From the NCBI GenBank assembly GCA_963170055.1, contig CAUJGJ010000149.1:82201-146200 (forward strand): a stretch of DNA of 64,000 nucleotides, written 5' to 3'. Made by a program: the position numbers and the translations under genes. Numbering within the stretch: the first letter of the stretch is position 1; each line of letters starts with the position of its first letter. Below, piece by piece: positions 10,974 through 23,803 of this stretch. This stretch comes from Halisarca cf. caerulea. Lineage: Eukaryota > Porifera > Demospongiae > Chondrillida > Halisarcidae. Below the pieces are notes generated by a model. The model saw only the letters and a list, made by a program, of their open reading frames with translations, did not search any database and was not told the origin of the DNA.

Positions 10974-13900
10974 CAGTTACACATTATACTGTAATATGTG
11001 CATACCGGTATGTGTAGTGATATTTTTGCTAGTATACGTACATGATATAATACACTGAATTCACTGATGTAAAAAAACATGTGCACCTGTTTTCATTTGT
11101 TTGTCAAACCCATCAAGACATTAGCTTTGATATGTGTACTAATATCAGAGTCTTCACTTGTAAAAGTGCACACGCACTTAATATGCATAACTGTACAGCA
11201 GCTGACTTCTATTGAGTAATAAAAAATAGACAGGGCAATTCACAATGCACAGTTCTTTGTGAGACTCAGTTGCAGAAGAAATATTAGTTTGTGCTATACA
11301 TATTTGATACAACATCCATCCTCATGTCTGTTAAGAGTGGCTCCTCCTTGTACTATTGGCGAAACCAGTTTATGTGTTATCCAAGTTTATCGGCAGTCAA
11401 CTGTAGAGTATGCATGCAATGATGTTAGCCAATTGCAATAAACAATTGAAGCATTGTACATACATAGTTCAAGTGCTGACTTTCTAGTAGTTTGCAACAA
11501 CTAGTGAGTTTCATTATTGGTCATCCATTCTTCTGGCTGATTAATGGAGGTAGAGGTTCATATCTCTTCCTCTATTGCTGGTCACATATTGAGGTTGTGT
11601 AATTTCTTTTGTTCCTTGCAGCTTTCCCCTATTCAAGTACTGCAGAGCAACATCCCATATTTGGAGTATATTTCACTCGAGAGTGGATGTTAACATTCCG
11701 AGTGTCACTGAAGAACTTCTTTGACACTGTGTTCACCTACCTTCATATCCTTTGAATGCATTTACTGTTGAACCTCTTTGTTACAAACTGTACTGTATGC
11801 TATTTAAATATGAATGTTATGTTGTGTTTTTTATGCATTTTATGCTCTTGATACCCTATATGGACTTCATGTTAATGTGTAATGTGATGTTTAAGCTTGT
11901 GTTATATCCTTAGCCTTTCCACCTAAACCCATGCTGCTCAATTTTCAATCAGAGCACAACAAAGTGCAAGCATTAACAACTGAGAATCGCTTACTCCACA
12001 ACCAGTTAGCTGATTCAAAGGTTGCCTTAACTGCTGCTGAGTCTCGAATCCAACACCTTGACATGCGAGTTACACAGCTTATGATAAATGCAGTCAATGC
12101 TGATGTCAAGGGAAGCTCACCTGTTCGCAAAACATCACTGTAAGTGATATTTTCTTTTGATAATATTTCTCACTATTGCCAGATTAAGTACACTTAATAA
12201 CCTTGACACAGAATATCTTCATTGCATAACTTGAAATGAGTGTGAATTCCCTGGTATTTTATGATAAGTGAAGACAGTCTTGTTCTTTGTGTTACTTCAA
12301 CAATAGTGTAAAGCAGAAGAAAAGTACTGGACCTGAAGAATTTACTTTTAAAAGAGCACAATCCATGGGAAGTGTTGATAGACCTCACAAGAGAATTGGA
12401 ACCAGTCCATCTTTGCCTAGTGATGATCAGTCGCCAGTAACATCTTCTGGTACTAATGTTTCTAATGATGAGTCCAGCAGTTCTCAGCCACCTTGTAAGA
12501 ACCATTCTGTGTTGGTCTCAAACTTGGTATATATACAGTGTACAATCAACATATTGATCCTACTTGCTCAAGTGGGATAGTGTATATTCGTTAGGTGTTT
12601 ACATACATACAATGTCCCACATACAGAAGTATAGAGTTTGGTTTTACTAGTAATAATTGTTTTTTCCTGCTTGAAGGAAATTGTATTTCTATACTTTTGT
12701 GTTTTCCCATCCCTCATGCTGACTGTGTACTGTTGAACTAAAAGTATGCTCAAATTTTGTGGTTATAATAGTCTTCTTGCAACTCACAATAAGTGATAAC
12801 ATGGGTACACAAAAATCACCTTATATGTATTGTGTATTTTATTTTCATTGTGCCATTATAATATATACATGTGTATATAACATATAAGCCCTCCATTACA
12901 TCAGAAATTCTGTGTAAGTGGCCAAAGTGTTGAGCATGTACGTAGTATGCGTACATCATCCAGAACACTGGATTTGTTCTATGTTAGGTGATAGTAAGAT
13001 TATCCTATATTTGAGATACCTCAGTATACATATGTACTGTATATACTGGTATGTTTCAAACTTTAGTGAAGAACTTAAGTGAAGGTGCCAAAAATGTCAA
13101 ACTGTATTCATCACCTGTGAGTGAAAGAGCCCCCTTCTTTGTTGTACAGCAGGTGAGCTACAGGTACTCATTCTCATGTCATATTGTAGTTGGAATACAT
13201 GAATTATATCTACTTACATTTGTAGGCTGTCTACAGAGGCCATTCATCAGGTGTATTGTATAGCAAGTTTTCTGTCAATGGTGATAACATTGCATCATTT
13301 GATGTAAATAATGTTGTGAAGTACGTACATATATACATATAACATGAATTTGTGTTATGATATTATGTTAATATCCATATTTGTAGAATTTGGAATTCCA
13401 AGCAGCCTCATGGCACTCTGGCTGCAGCTCAAACTAAAGCCAGCATTTTGTCTTTGGAGTGGTACCCAACTCATGATAGTGTGGTGGGTTCTTTACACAC
13501 ACCTACTGTACGTATACAAATGCACCTCCTTGATAGTTTGTTTTTGACTCCATTTCATAGTAAATCACTGATCATACTAGTCAGCTTTCTGCTTATGACA
13601 ATGGTCTTCACTGGTCAAATTTTCTCTCATTATCTCTCATGAATTACAATCATATGTACAAAGAATAAAGTTGGCTATTCCATCGTAACATACAGTATAC
13701 GTATAATCAATCACTTGCCACATTTGTATACAGAATGCCTTCAATGCATCACGTATCTCTAAGGATAGGTGACTTCATTAGTATACTTGTGGAAACTGTT
13801 TTTGAATGTAATCTAGTCAAAAACACAAGAGACGTTCTTCCAAGGCAAGAACTACGTATGTACGTAGCACACCTAAACTGGAATTGAGGGTCTATGCCTA

Positions 13901-16235
13901 AACCTCGAGCTTACCCTATTTAAAGGTGCTTTGACCTATAATAGTGGTCAAAATCTACAAGCAAAACACAAAGAATCAAACAGATGCGACACAATACCTG
14001 ATTTGACATTTTTTACGTACATGTACATCCATACATATAGCTGTCAATATAAGTATGAACTGCAAAACTACTATAATCCTCTACATGCATAAGTGTATGT
14101 ATGTACGTATGTGTTCATTTGGAGCTACTGAAATACTTTGTTTACTGCATGAATTAAAAGTCATCCTTCCTAGAAAGTTGCTGATGTTATCTTTAGCAAA
14201 TAATTATAGACAGAGTTGGTTGTTAGACTACACCTTAAGCATCTTGCTGGATAAATTCTTTGCCACATACTCGCATGTTTAGTTTCTTATTAATTTAAGG
14301 TGTCTCATGCTGCCAATGATTGTACTGTAGGTACTTTTTAGAATTTTCTGAAGGGATGTTGTGTTATCGGAATAGTCCTCATAAGTGGATGAAGGTAACC
14401 ATGAATGTTGGTAGGCGATTGCTCATTTGCAGCAACTAAATTTAGTCCAATGGGACTAAATTTCTGAAATACCCAATTTACAAACTTACGTAGTGTATGT
14501 ACCTAAATTTGCCCTTATTATCTTCTGTACACTTTCTGTCATGATGAGTTTTTACCACATTAAGTGCTAAAGCCTAATCCGTGGTATAAAGCATAACTTG
14601 TCAACCCATTAACTGAAACAGCTAATGCTAAACGGCATTTCTTCAAACACTTAGCACTCATTGGACATCCGGTTATAATGTAAGTCTTGACATATGTAGC
14701 TTATCTGTGATGTTGGTGTGATTATTAGTGAGAATATGGTAGAATTCTACCCCAGTGTTTTCCACATGGGACCCCTTTCAAATAGGGGATTGCTTTCTAG
14801 TTCTAAAGAGCCTTCTCCCACCCCACCATGCAATCGATAGTAGATAAAGGATGTAGGGAGGTGGGTACAGGAGAGATTTTGTAATAGAACATAGTGAGTG
14901 GGGTACAGGTGAACTGGTGGTTATAGCAAATACCTTGAACTCATCTAATTGAATATTTTTCCAAGCCACTCAAGAATAAAATTGACAAATAGTGGATTAG
15001 TCAAAGGAGGAGATATTGTAATATGGTTATATTACAATATCTGCAAAAGTGTTATACCCATGTATGAGCCTGATATCCAGGTTATCACCCAAAACCAAGG
15101 TGAAGCCAAGGTCGTGTCTTGCGAGTGAATTGGGTGACTGCTTTCCCAGGAAACTAGCATGATACTAAGTAAGGTTGTGTCCAGTGAGTAAGTATGACCA
15201 GAAGCACAGGTATATGGTCTATGTGTAAAGATAGTAGTTAGCACTAACTTTTATGTACCTTTTCAAAGGTAAGTACATACAGTCAAACCTCTTTGTAACA
15301 TCATTGGTTCCATTGTTTTGTGCTGATATAACCAAGTTGTTGTTGTAGCCAATACATTTTGTACAGAGACCAGTGAAACAGTTCCCAACGTGTGTGTTGT
15401 TATAAACAAATTGATGTTGTATCAAGTGAATTTGTAAAGAGGTTGACTGTACTGTATGTACATACCACTAGTAGTTGCTGCTATCCGGATGTGAGGAGTG
15501 TCAAAAGGCTTGTGACACGTCCTGCAACTTCCTGAAGGCTATTAAAGCACTTTATCACGATCAAAGTGATGAGAGAAGATAGTACCCGGTACCCACCTAA
15601 ATTCTCACACATGAAGTCCTTCATGATACATATATGATTCAATATTCAGATATTTGTGCAATCTGGTGCAACTTGGAAGAGGGTGTGTTTAGTCTTAAGG
15701 CTAAACTTTTTTTTCTAAGATTTTCTATATTACTAACTAAGGGTGAGGCAGTTATGACACAGGTAATAACTACCATACGTACTTGTCCAGGGTTTTTCCC
15801 CTTTAGTCCTGCACACTGAGATAGAACTGGAAATATATCACTTCAGATAATTTGCAGTGATTAAAATTCCAATTTTATTGCACATTTTATCTTGTAAGTT
15901 GCCCCCATATACCTACCCTTAAAGGGAGCAGGTGTATAATGCACTAAGGCTACTTAGAAACAGATTCTCAACATACATAATGTGTATTTTCATTTGTACG
16001 TACATAATGAAATGTATACATGATAAGGTTATTTTATCTAATGTTTGCCTTGTGTATGTGTACATACTTTGAATATTATGTGTTACAGCTTCTAATGGGA
16101 ATGAATGATGGTAGGGTGAAAGCTTTTAATGCCCATTCAGCAAAATTTTCTGGTGAAATGGACTGTGGACATGATTATAATCAGTAAGTGTTTTTGTGTT
16201 GTTTTACATAAGTGTCTATGTGTGTGTGTGTATGC

Positions 16236-16272
<37 letters not shown>

Positions 16273-16273
16273 C

Positions 16274-16313
<40 letters not shown>

Positions 16314-18309
16314 GTGTGTGTGTGTGGTAATGTTCAGGCAACATTACCAATGATAATGATCACTGTCTAGTATCCTTTGTTATTGCCTGATGATGTCATA
16401 CATCAAAGGGACCATCTAGGAGGTAACTTATGATAACTGATGATTCATTGCTACCACTTAGTGCTATCACTACAGCAAGAGGATTCCTTCCACCATATTT
16501 ATGTAGTGCACAAAAAGCCTCTGAATAGCTAGTCAATTGATAAAGGCCCAGAAAAGCAAGGGATGTTGCATACGCTAATAAGCTTAAGCAGTGGTAGCCA
16601 GCACAACAACAGTAATTGTAGATTCTCTGATAAGTTCCTATCAAACGCACTAACCTGTCTACACCTTTCTGAGGAATTTGTTAAGATACTTCGATACTGA
16701 TTACACCAACTTTGAAGTTATTCAAAGCAGACAAAATACTCTAACAGCTCATCCAAGATACTTTCTAATCATCCCATGAATTTTGTCAGAGCATTTATTT
16801 GACGATAAACTACTTTATACACCCCCGTCTCTCAGGAGTAATGCATTTACTGCTCTCGTCCCTCAGGTACTTAGTAAAATACATTACTCCCTTAATCTTG
16901 ATCTCCCAACATCCATGTGGATAAGGTGTAAAGGAGAAATGTGTGTCGTGTGTGTGGGGAAGAGGAAGAGAGAGAGGGGGAGGGAGGAAGGGAGAGAGAA
17001 AGACAGAGAATGGGTGTGTACGGGGATTTTAGGCAGGAGAGTAAAATTGTATATGGTCAGATGTTTTGGATATGTTTCATGTGTTAGGATTAGGGTTTAC
17101 TAGGGATGGGTTGGATAGTGAAGCTCTTTCTATTTTACTGAGGTACTGGTATGTGCAGTACATATGAAAACTTTTTGTTTGGGGAAATGACAGGAATATG
17201 CAGAGTATCAAAGGTAGATGATGTGACCACAGTTTGTCCGTACGTACATATGCTATTTGGGGGTACGTGTATCAGCATCCTGCTCATAATGATAATTCAT
17301 ATATAAGACAGTTGGAGGCAAAAAAGAATACAGGGATGCAAGGAAAGCCAAAGGGACCAAGCAAATTAATAAAATTTAATAAAGTTTTTTAAAAAATTAT
17401 GTATAACTTGAAAATTCCTAGAATACATACTGTATGATAAATAAATAGTTATGCATAGTTGTTTCGTAAAGCTGTCATCTTATTTCAAGTAGGGCACATT
17501 CCAGGAAACAGCAAGTTTTGCACCAGCTGTTACTTGTGTGATACACTTGTTGGAAAAGGGAACCTTTTATCTAGATTGTAATTAGTGTAAATGTATTTGA
17601 TTATTCAAAACCTTTTGCAGTCTTGTATGTAGTTACATTTCTACTAGGTTACATGTGTGTGTGAGGGTGGTTTGGGGAGGGAGGCAAAATAATTTAACTT
17701 GACATGCCCTGTACATTCTCTATTGGTATGTGTTGAAAGTTACATACACGATGTACTGTATTAATCAGTGTAAATCATTGTAATGATTCTTATGAGGTGT
17801 ATATGTACATACGTACGTACATACGTATGTGCATATTCTGTATGTATACCATAAGAGTCATATATATACATGTATGTACATGTAAGTTAAGTTGTGTGTT
17901 TGTGAGTGTTTTTATTTTAAATTTTCTCCTTTATTGCACTAGTAGTGGACATATTGTCCTGTGTTTGAGCAACAGTGTTGGCACTAGGTACTACTTGTGT
18001 ACAGTATGTATTTGTTTCTCATTGGCTTCTACAGAGTAGTATCTCTTGTTCATCAGCCAAACTCCACCAAATTTGCCTGTTCTGCAACAACTGGGCTTAT
18101 GGCAGACAAAGAAAAGGCTGCATTTGGTTTAATGTCACCTAATCTTCCTTCGGCTAAAACTTTTGAATTGCATTCCAAATTGTTGAATACCATATATGTG
18201 TGGGACCTCTCCTCAAATTCTAAAGAAGTGAGTTTGTGTTATTTGTTTTGCAGGCTATTCAAATATGTGTTTTTTGTGATTGAACATAAGTGTACTGTTC
18301 TGTGTACTA

Positions 18310-18340
<31 letters not shown>

Positions 18341-20608
18341 CATTCATCCTGTCATGCGATTTTTAGCCCCCCGCCGTATTGGTTCTGCCGGGCTTAAAAC
18401 GACAGATAACGCGGGTGCCGAAATGGTTCCACCCTGCCGAAAATGGCCCCCCTTGGAATTTGCAGAAGTAGAGCGATTCATTGCCGTGAACAGAATGATT
18501 GAAACAGGAAGAAATTGAACAAAATCAAAAGCAATTTGAAGCGATAGTAATGTGTGAAACTAAGGACGAAAATCGAACTGAAGAAGACGAAATTCTTGTC
18601 GAATCGATTCGGTATGTAGTTGCTTGCTCTCAAAACACTGCTTGCCGCTATCCAGCGGAGGGAAGCTCCAAGAACTCACAAGAGAGTATAAAAGTACTTC
18701 GTCGACAATGGTCAATTATATAGCGAAAGAAGAGCGATTCGTTTGTGAGGATTGTTTAGTTCAATCCAGTGTACAACAATCACAGATTCTGGCTGTGTGC
18801 TATATAGTCTGACGTAGCCAGACTTGTCCTATTAAAATGGTAGCACATAGTAAGAATCTGTGTTTGTTCAACTTCTACACTGAAAGATTGAACAATCCTC
18901 ATATCTTTACAATCCATGCGAGATTATGAAACTGATGGTGTTTACCATGTACAAAGTGTACTGCATGGATTCATATTAATTATATCACCGCAATTTACTG
19001 CTTTAGAGAACATTAATCTTCCTGAGTCCGTCCCATTTGTATATAGAATTCTTTATATCATTATTTCTTCCTGAGACTTCACTTTATTATGACCTCTATT
19101 ATTATTCCTTACTAAGACTTCTTATATTTCCCCTATCCTTCTATTCCTACAATTTTTACTAACTTTATAATTTTTCAGCCTTGCTTTACATTTTCAGGGC
19201 CAAAATAAAAGGGGGGGGGGGGGTATTTTGTTGTGGTAAGGCCCAAAACAGCAACCGAATCAGGTTGAATTAGGCCCCATGGGGCCCAAAACAACAACCA
19301 AATTTGGCCCCATAGGGTCTAATTTAAGGGGGTCCGAATTTGGTATGACTTACAAGATGATGACACAAGCGTACATCCATTCTGTATGTATGCTTGTATA
19401 TCGTATGTACTTACATTGCACATGTGTTACGTTGTTGTCGTACTGTAGTTTAAAATGTCTTTCTTTCCCTCCACAGTCCTTTGAACCCCTTCCTGTGACT
19501 ATCAACTCAATGTCTTTCAATCATAATGGTAGCTTACTGGTAACAGGTGCTTCTGATGGCTTTATACGTTTGTTTGGTAAGAATATCCTCATATAAGTGT
19601 ATTGCTGGTATAGAATAAAACTATTGCACTATTGGTCTGTATGGTAGATGTTCATCGAAAGGAAATTTTACAGAAGTGGAAAGCTCACGATGGACAAGTT
19701 TTTAAAGTCCAGTATAGTGCTGATGAATCTGGGATTTTCAGTGTTGGAGAAGATAATGTGGTACAATGTGCATTTTACTTATTTATGTTCTGCAGTCATT
19801 TGTGATTTTGATGTACTTATGCAATTCTGTGGACTAATGCTTACTGTATGGTGTTGTGTGGACTTGTTGGGGTATCTTGTGTATTTGCTACTGCAATAAC
19901 CAATAACTAACATCCAATCACATTCACTCTCATTTGTCATAGACTTGATGTTTTATAGTTGAATTATACGTGCAAATTTCGAATAGGAGTTATTTCTGAG
20001 TGAATTTACTCCTTTTGTTTTCATGTAGAAGATAACCAGTTTTTATCATTGTTTTGTTTATATTATGGCAAGTATTTATTTTTTGATGCATAATACAGGC
20101 ATGTCTAACATTGTGATAATATTAGCCCATTTATGGGGTAACATGTTGTGTGGGCATGGCTATGTGTCCCTGAGATGTTCTATATTTTCTTGTAGTTGGT
20201 GCAATGGAGCATTTTGAAAGCCGGGGAACAGTTGTCTAATATTTCATTTGCCAGTTCTGGAGTGGACAAGGTGGCATATTCAGCATCATTTGCTGGAGCT
20301 TTTGCACTTGATCTTGAAGGGAAGCACATTCTTGTTCGGGGGAAAAATGAGGCTTTCTTATATTCCGTATGTTGTGTATGCAGTAGACTGTTGCATGCGT
20401 ATATTTGAACTTTTATGATTTTTTTCAATTTTTTTATTCTTCTGTTGAGTAGTTGCATCAAGGACATGACATGGCCCTGACTGCTAAATTGTTTGGGCAT
20501 TCTTCTAGTCTAACTGCTGTTGACTGGACTGGTATTAGGAATTTGAATACCTGCATTACAGCATCTTGGGATAACACAGTAAGAATAACCACTCTACTGA
20601 GGCAGTGA
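10135..20608 (+). CDS. WDR91: WDR91, Rab7-effector WD-repeat protein (complete)
   Basis: WDR91 acts with WDR81 on endosomes, restraining class III PI3-kinase and promoting early-to-late endosome conversion (family knowledge). Fourteen exons in consistent phase: 10135-10257, 10573-10837, 11622-11744, 11923-12139, 12307-12494, 13067-13152, 13226-13320, 13387-13483, 16089-16183, 18035-18227, 19477-19576, 19648-19760, 20196-20366, 20453-20608; about 673 residues (human 747). The start [20 protein letters not shown] matches the LisH-like N-terminus. [17 protein letters not shown], a coiled coil ([15 protein letters not shown]) and a Ser-rich linker follow. WD repeats include [20 protein letters not shown] and [13 protein letters not shown]. 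The end [13 protein letters not shown] corresponds to the family C-terminus. Intron 3 has AT-AC ends. The large introns 9 and 10 contain GT microsatellite and a foreign insertion. Confidence 0.95.
10915..10970. repeat. (CA)n microsatellite
   Basis: Uninterrupted CA dinucleotides in WDR91 intron 2, 80 bases after the exon 2 donor. Confidence 0.95.
11745..11922 (+). other. U12-type AT-AC intron of WDR91
   Basis: After codons for TVFTYL the sequence reads ATATCCTTTGA, an exact match to the U12 donor consensus (RTATCCTTT) with AT at the terminus. No usable GT donor is nearby. The 3' end reads ATATCCTTAGCCTTTCCAC, where TCCTTAGC resembles the U12 branch site (TTCCTTRAY) about 11 nt before a terminal AC. 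Splicing here joins codon phase exactly (C plus CT gives Pro) and yields [11 protein letters not shown], which aligns with the human WDR91 segment CMPVPVILNF. Confidence 0.88.
15011..15042. repeat. Perfect 14-bp stem palindrome
   Basis: AGATATTGTAATAT and its exact reverse complement are separated by four bases, in WDR91 intron 8. It could be the core of a decayed inverted-repeat element; nothing else supports a function. Confidence 0.6.
15280..15449. mobile_element. 170-bp TA-flanked MITE
   Basis: Starts CAGTCAAACCTCTTTGTAAC and ends TTTGTAAAGAGGTTGACTG, flanked by TA on both sides. Inside, further words on the theme GTTATAACAAA repeat in inverted orientation. The terminus type is pogo/Tc1-like. 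It lies in WDR91 intron 8. Confidence 0.8.
16213..16326. repeat. (GT)n microsatellite
   Basis: Long GT array with a few interruptions (TATGCTT units) starting about 30 bases after the donor of WDR91 exon 9. Confidence 0.95.
18345..18825. mobile_element. Foreign, GC-richer insertion in WDR91 intron 10
   Basis: Composition changes abruptly from AT-rich intron with a (CATA)n tract to GC-rich, CpG-containing sequence. It begins around CCCCCCGCCGTATTGG, holds CCGAAATGG and CCGAAAATGG words, and ends near GTCTGACGTAGCCAGAC. Short open frames (for example 18499-18723, +, acidic and Gln-rich) cross it, but I recognise no domain. The ending resembles the GCTACGCGAGAC words at 41.2 and 61.8 kb, which suggests a dispersed element. 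No clear target-site duplication was found. Confidence 0.45.
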
Positions 20609-20759
20609 ACTATGATATACATACATATCCACCTGCACTTATTTAAAGTAGTGTGGATGCTTTCAAAGTACAGAATTGGTGCTATGATTATAATGTATTG
20701 CAGCCATAAGATGTTAATTTATATTGGTATCATATAATATTATGGTGTATTCCGATTAT

Positions 20760-20765
20760 AATAAA
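20760..20765 (+). promoter_or_regulatory. AATAAA poly(A) signal of WDR91
   Basis: Canonical AATAAA about 150 bases after the WDR91 stop codon, in the expected orientation. Confidence 0.55.
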
Positions 20766-21349
20766 TATTGACTCCATGATATTGTAAAAACAATCCTGGA
20801 AATATCTAGCCTGAGTTTATCATACTAAACATTTCAGTAGCCTATAGCTATACCGCATGCTACCTTCCTCATGCAGTGGTATGATGCGTACAAGTGGGGT
20901 TTAAAAAGGGTGTGCGGTGTGCAGTTAGTGATCGCAATGTGATGCAATGTGATGAGTTATTTTATGTGGGTGCATTTAGAGTTAATTGAGATTGTATGTG
21001 AATGATATGAAATGTAATGAAATGTTACATTCATGAGTTAGATGGACAATGGAATATTATAATAAATCAATAATTTATATATTTTATAATAGGTTAATGT
21101 TTACATTAAAATATATGTGTGATCAAGGGTTCCTTCTATAGCTACATGCATGCCTAATATATATTATGGAGTACCATAGACACCATATATATACTACGTT
21201 CATGGGAGTAGCATCCAGCTGGATTGTACTAATACATATAGGCATATATGCATATTATTATCTTTTTAATTGATTGAGGTGGGGTACAAGTATCCAATAC
21301 TTTGGATCTGTATAGTATACAGGTCAAATTGCATGATCTACCATATATA

Positions 21350-21840
21350 GCCAGAAACTTTTGCAAGGATTTTAAGTTGGCGAATTGGCGAATTTTATAA
21401 TAAGTCACCAAATTTTATTCCACCAAAATTTATTAGTTGGTTCCTATTATTAGCTGAGAAACAACAAGAACTGGTGGTCCGCTGACAATGTCACTATAAT
21501 TGCTAAGCCAGGAAATGTAGGGCACACACGGCAGACATGATTCGAGAAGCATGGCTAGCAGTTGTTCTGCGCTTCAAGCACAACAAATAAACTCAGTGTT
21601 CATGGAGTCATGGCAGCATGCTTATGCCAATTCTTCTCCGAAAGTAGTATTTTTCAAACTTCTTTATAAATGTGATGCCCTCAAACACATCGTGTGCATG
21701 CAGTGCACTAGGCTGAAGATGCATGACATAATAAAATGGTGCATGCCTAATGTGCTCATTCACCAAACTTAAATTCACCAATATAGCATTTTGAGACTGA
21801 TTCGCCAAATGTAATGTTCGCCAAATTAACCGGCTGTACT
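21350..21840. mobile_element. Degenerate MITE with GGCGAATT-rich ends
   Basis: The left end has GTTGGCGAATTGGCGAATTT and CACCAAATTTTATTCCACC. The right end has the inverted counterparts GATTCGCCAAATGTAATG and TTCGCCAAATTAACCGGC. The pairing is imperfect, so borders are approximate. Confidence 0.5.
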
Positions 21841-22544
21841 GTATTTGTGTTGTCCAGACTTTTCTGTGTACATGCTCAAGCTGATATATAATGGCTATAT
21901 GACTGATAGCATGCTACATGCACAATGCTCCTATAGTCCATTTCCTAGGGGCCTAGCAGTCTGTCCAATAATATACAAAATTTTGGGACAGCTACGTGCC
22001 ATGCATTGATCCTCCAGCTCTGTATCCTGTGCCAGTGTGGACGCCACTGCTACTGTATGGACAAAATGACGGGTCGTACACAGTTTATTGCAAGCAAAGT
22101 TGCTTGCCCTCTACTGATCACTGCACTGCATGAACAAGTATAGAGAATCTGTGGTTTGATTATACTTGATTATACACAAGCTTAATTTACATTGGTTAGT
22201 ACAGAAGGATGTTTTCAGGTACATTGTCCAGTCAGCAACCACTGTTCTGCATTGTAGTGACGGGACCAGATGCCAAGCACTTGTGGTCCAATTGGCTACA
22301 TTTCATCCTGTAGGTCTTGAGTCAGATGATTTGATTTTGGAAAGATCCGTTTTCATCGAAAGAAAGGGTCAACCATGGTTCTTCAGGTTACCAACAAGTT
22401 TCTATAGTCAACCCTGGACACCCTCACATGAAGATTTTAAATAGAACCCCCTGCGGCCCTGCAATTCTCTGTTGCTAGAAAGCTTTCTTCCATTTTACAT
22501 GATGGCTAAGGTGGTCACTTTATCTCTTGGTACCTAATCCTTTC

Positions 22545-22930
22545 AGCTGGATCAGTTGGACGGCCAAAAGGCCTTCTGCCACAGCATTTAAAGGACAACT
22601 TCACTTTCCCTACCAGAGAAGGCTCATTAGATCTGATCAGTGTTCTCACTGATTATGCTAATCTGGTTCTTGCTACCACGGTTTCACTCATATGGCTTAA
22701 GAAAAGGACAGTGGAGTTAGACCCATTGGTAGTACAATTTTCTGCCTCGTAGACAAATGTGCAGCATTGGTGATTAAAGAGGAAATGGGATTACTGTTCT
22801 TTCCAACACAATTGGGCTATGGCTCCCACAGAGGAGCTGAAAGGGCAGTTCATGCATAGAGCACACAACAGGTACTACTACCTTTCCAATTTGAAAGATG
22901 TAATTTAAAGCTGTATAATGAAGCTTGATT
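22545..22930 (+). pseudogene. Reverse-transcriptase relic of a non-LTR element
   Basis: In plus-strand frames the sequence reads AGSVGRPKGLLPQHLKDN, matching the RT motif of the form GxxGLxPQHLKDL. A fingers-like stretch ending SLIWLKKRTVELDP follows. After a stop and a frame change comes KCAALVIKEEMG with TQLGYGSHRGAERAVHA, matching the QLGxGxxGGxEAAVHA motif. The palm catalytic box is not preserved. It is clearly decayed and does not overlap the 1.1-kb relic. Confidence 0.7.
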
Positions 22931-22959
22931 TCAGAAATAAAAATGTTGGCTTGGGAATG

Positions 22960-23580
22960 AGACTACTCTGGACTCGAGATCGGCATTTTACATACAGCCC
23001 TCGCGTCTTAGTACATGCAATTTGCCTTCCACTAATTCTACTAAATAATATATAGCATGTACATGCAGTTAAATTTGGCAAGTGATATACATATAACATT
23101 ATAATATGTATAGACCCACATGATCTATTAAAACACACATGCATAATTATACTTATAAGGCCAGGCAAAGTTAATTCCCAGTTTATCGTTTCCGCGCACC
23201 CGCATGTGATTTGGCTTGTGCCTGACTATATTTTCATTTATTCATTATTTATGGTTATGTGATCAAAGATGAGTCTAGCCATTACTACCTTATATATAGT
23301 TTTCATTACTTTGTGTGTAAAAAATGTGATTTTAATATGCATGTAAGTGTATTAGTCTTAGAACAAAATTAACGACATAATACCCTCATTTGTTCCTTTT
23401 TATTGTTTGCAATAACTGAAGGTTTTATTAATAATGATCAAAGTGCACAAATACATACGTAATAAATAATAGGTGCATTTCAATACAAATGAATAATGAA
23501 AAATGACCACCCTCCCTCATGCTATAATTTACAAGGCTTGACGATAAACTGGGAATCAATTTTGCCTAGCCTGATATACT
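22960..23580. other. Intergenic, no gene seen; fragment pair with inverted words
   Basis: Near 23160-23190 the words GCCAGGCAAAGTTAATTCCCAG and GTTTATCG appear, and their reverse complements recur at 23535-23572. This suggests another inverted-repeat element of about 400 bp (23160-23572). No coding signal. Confidence 0.45.
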
Positions 23581-23583
23581 GTA

Positions 23584-23717
23584 GAGTTAAACCTCACTAG
23601 AATAAACCCTGGATACAATAGACCTTAGAATAATACACCTATGTACTTATTGTATATGACCTCTATAGTGAACCTTTCAGTGGTCCTGAGAGGGTTCATT
23701 ATAGTGAGGTTTGACTG
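23584..23717. mobile_element. Short MITE, AAACCTCACTAG type
   Basis: GAGTTAAACCTCACTAGAAT on the left pairs with ATTATAGTGAGGTTTGACT on the right. It belongs to the same general CAGT..AACCTC class as the other TA-flanked elements, but its termini have mutated. Confidence 0.55.
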
Positions 23718-23803
23718 GAGGCATGTGCATATTCTTCCATTACACAAGATAAATAAAATGATGAAGCTACTGAAGTTAACATTTTGTAAAGAAGTAATGC
23801 TAG

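Larger units (their letters stand above)
20609..22544. other. WDR91-CRAMP1 intergenic region; no gene seen
   Basis: This is the left part of the 3.2-kb gap between the convergent genes WDR91 and CRAMP1. It holds a degenerate inverted-repeat element (about 21350-21840). The region 22160-22444 has an open frame without recognisable domains that may belong to the retroelement relic immediately downstream. No host exon is apparent. Confidence 0.55.

Noticed and set aside
16129..16314. Plus-strand Cys/Val-rich frame
   Set aside because: Begins in WDR91 exon 9 in a different frame and continues through a GT microsatellite.
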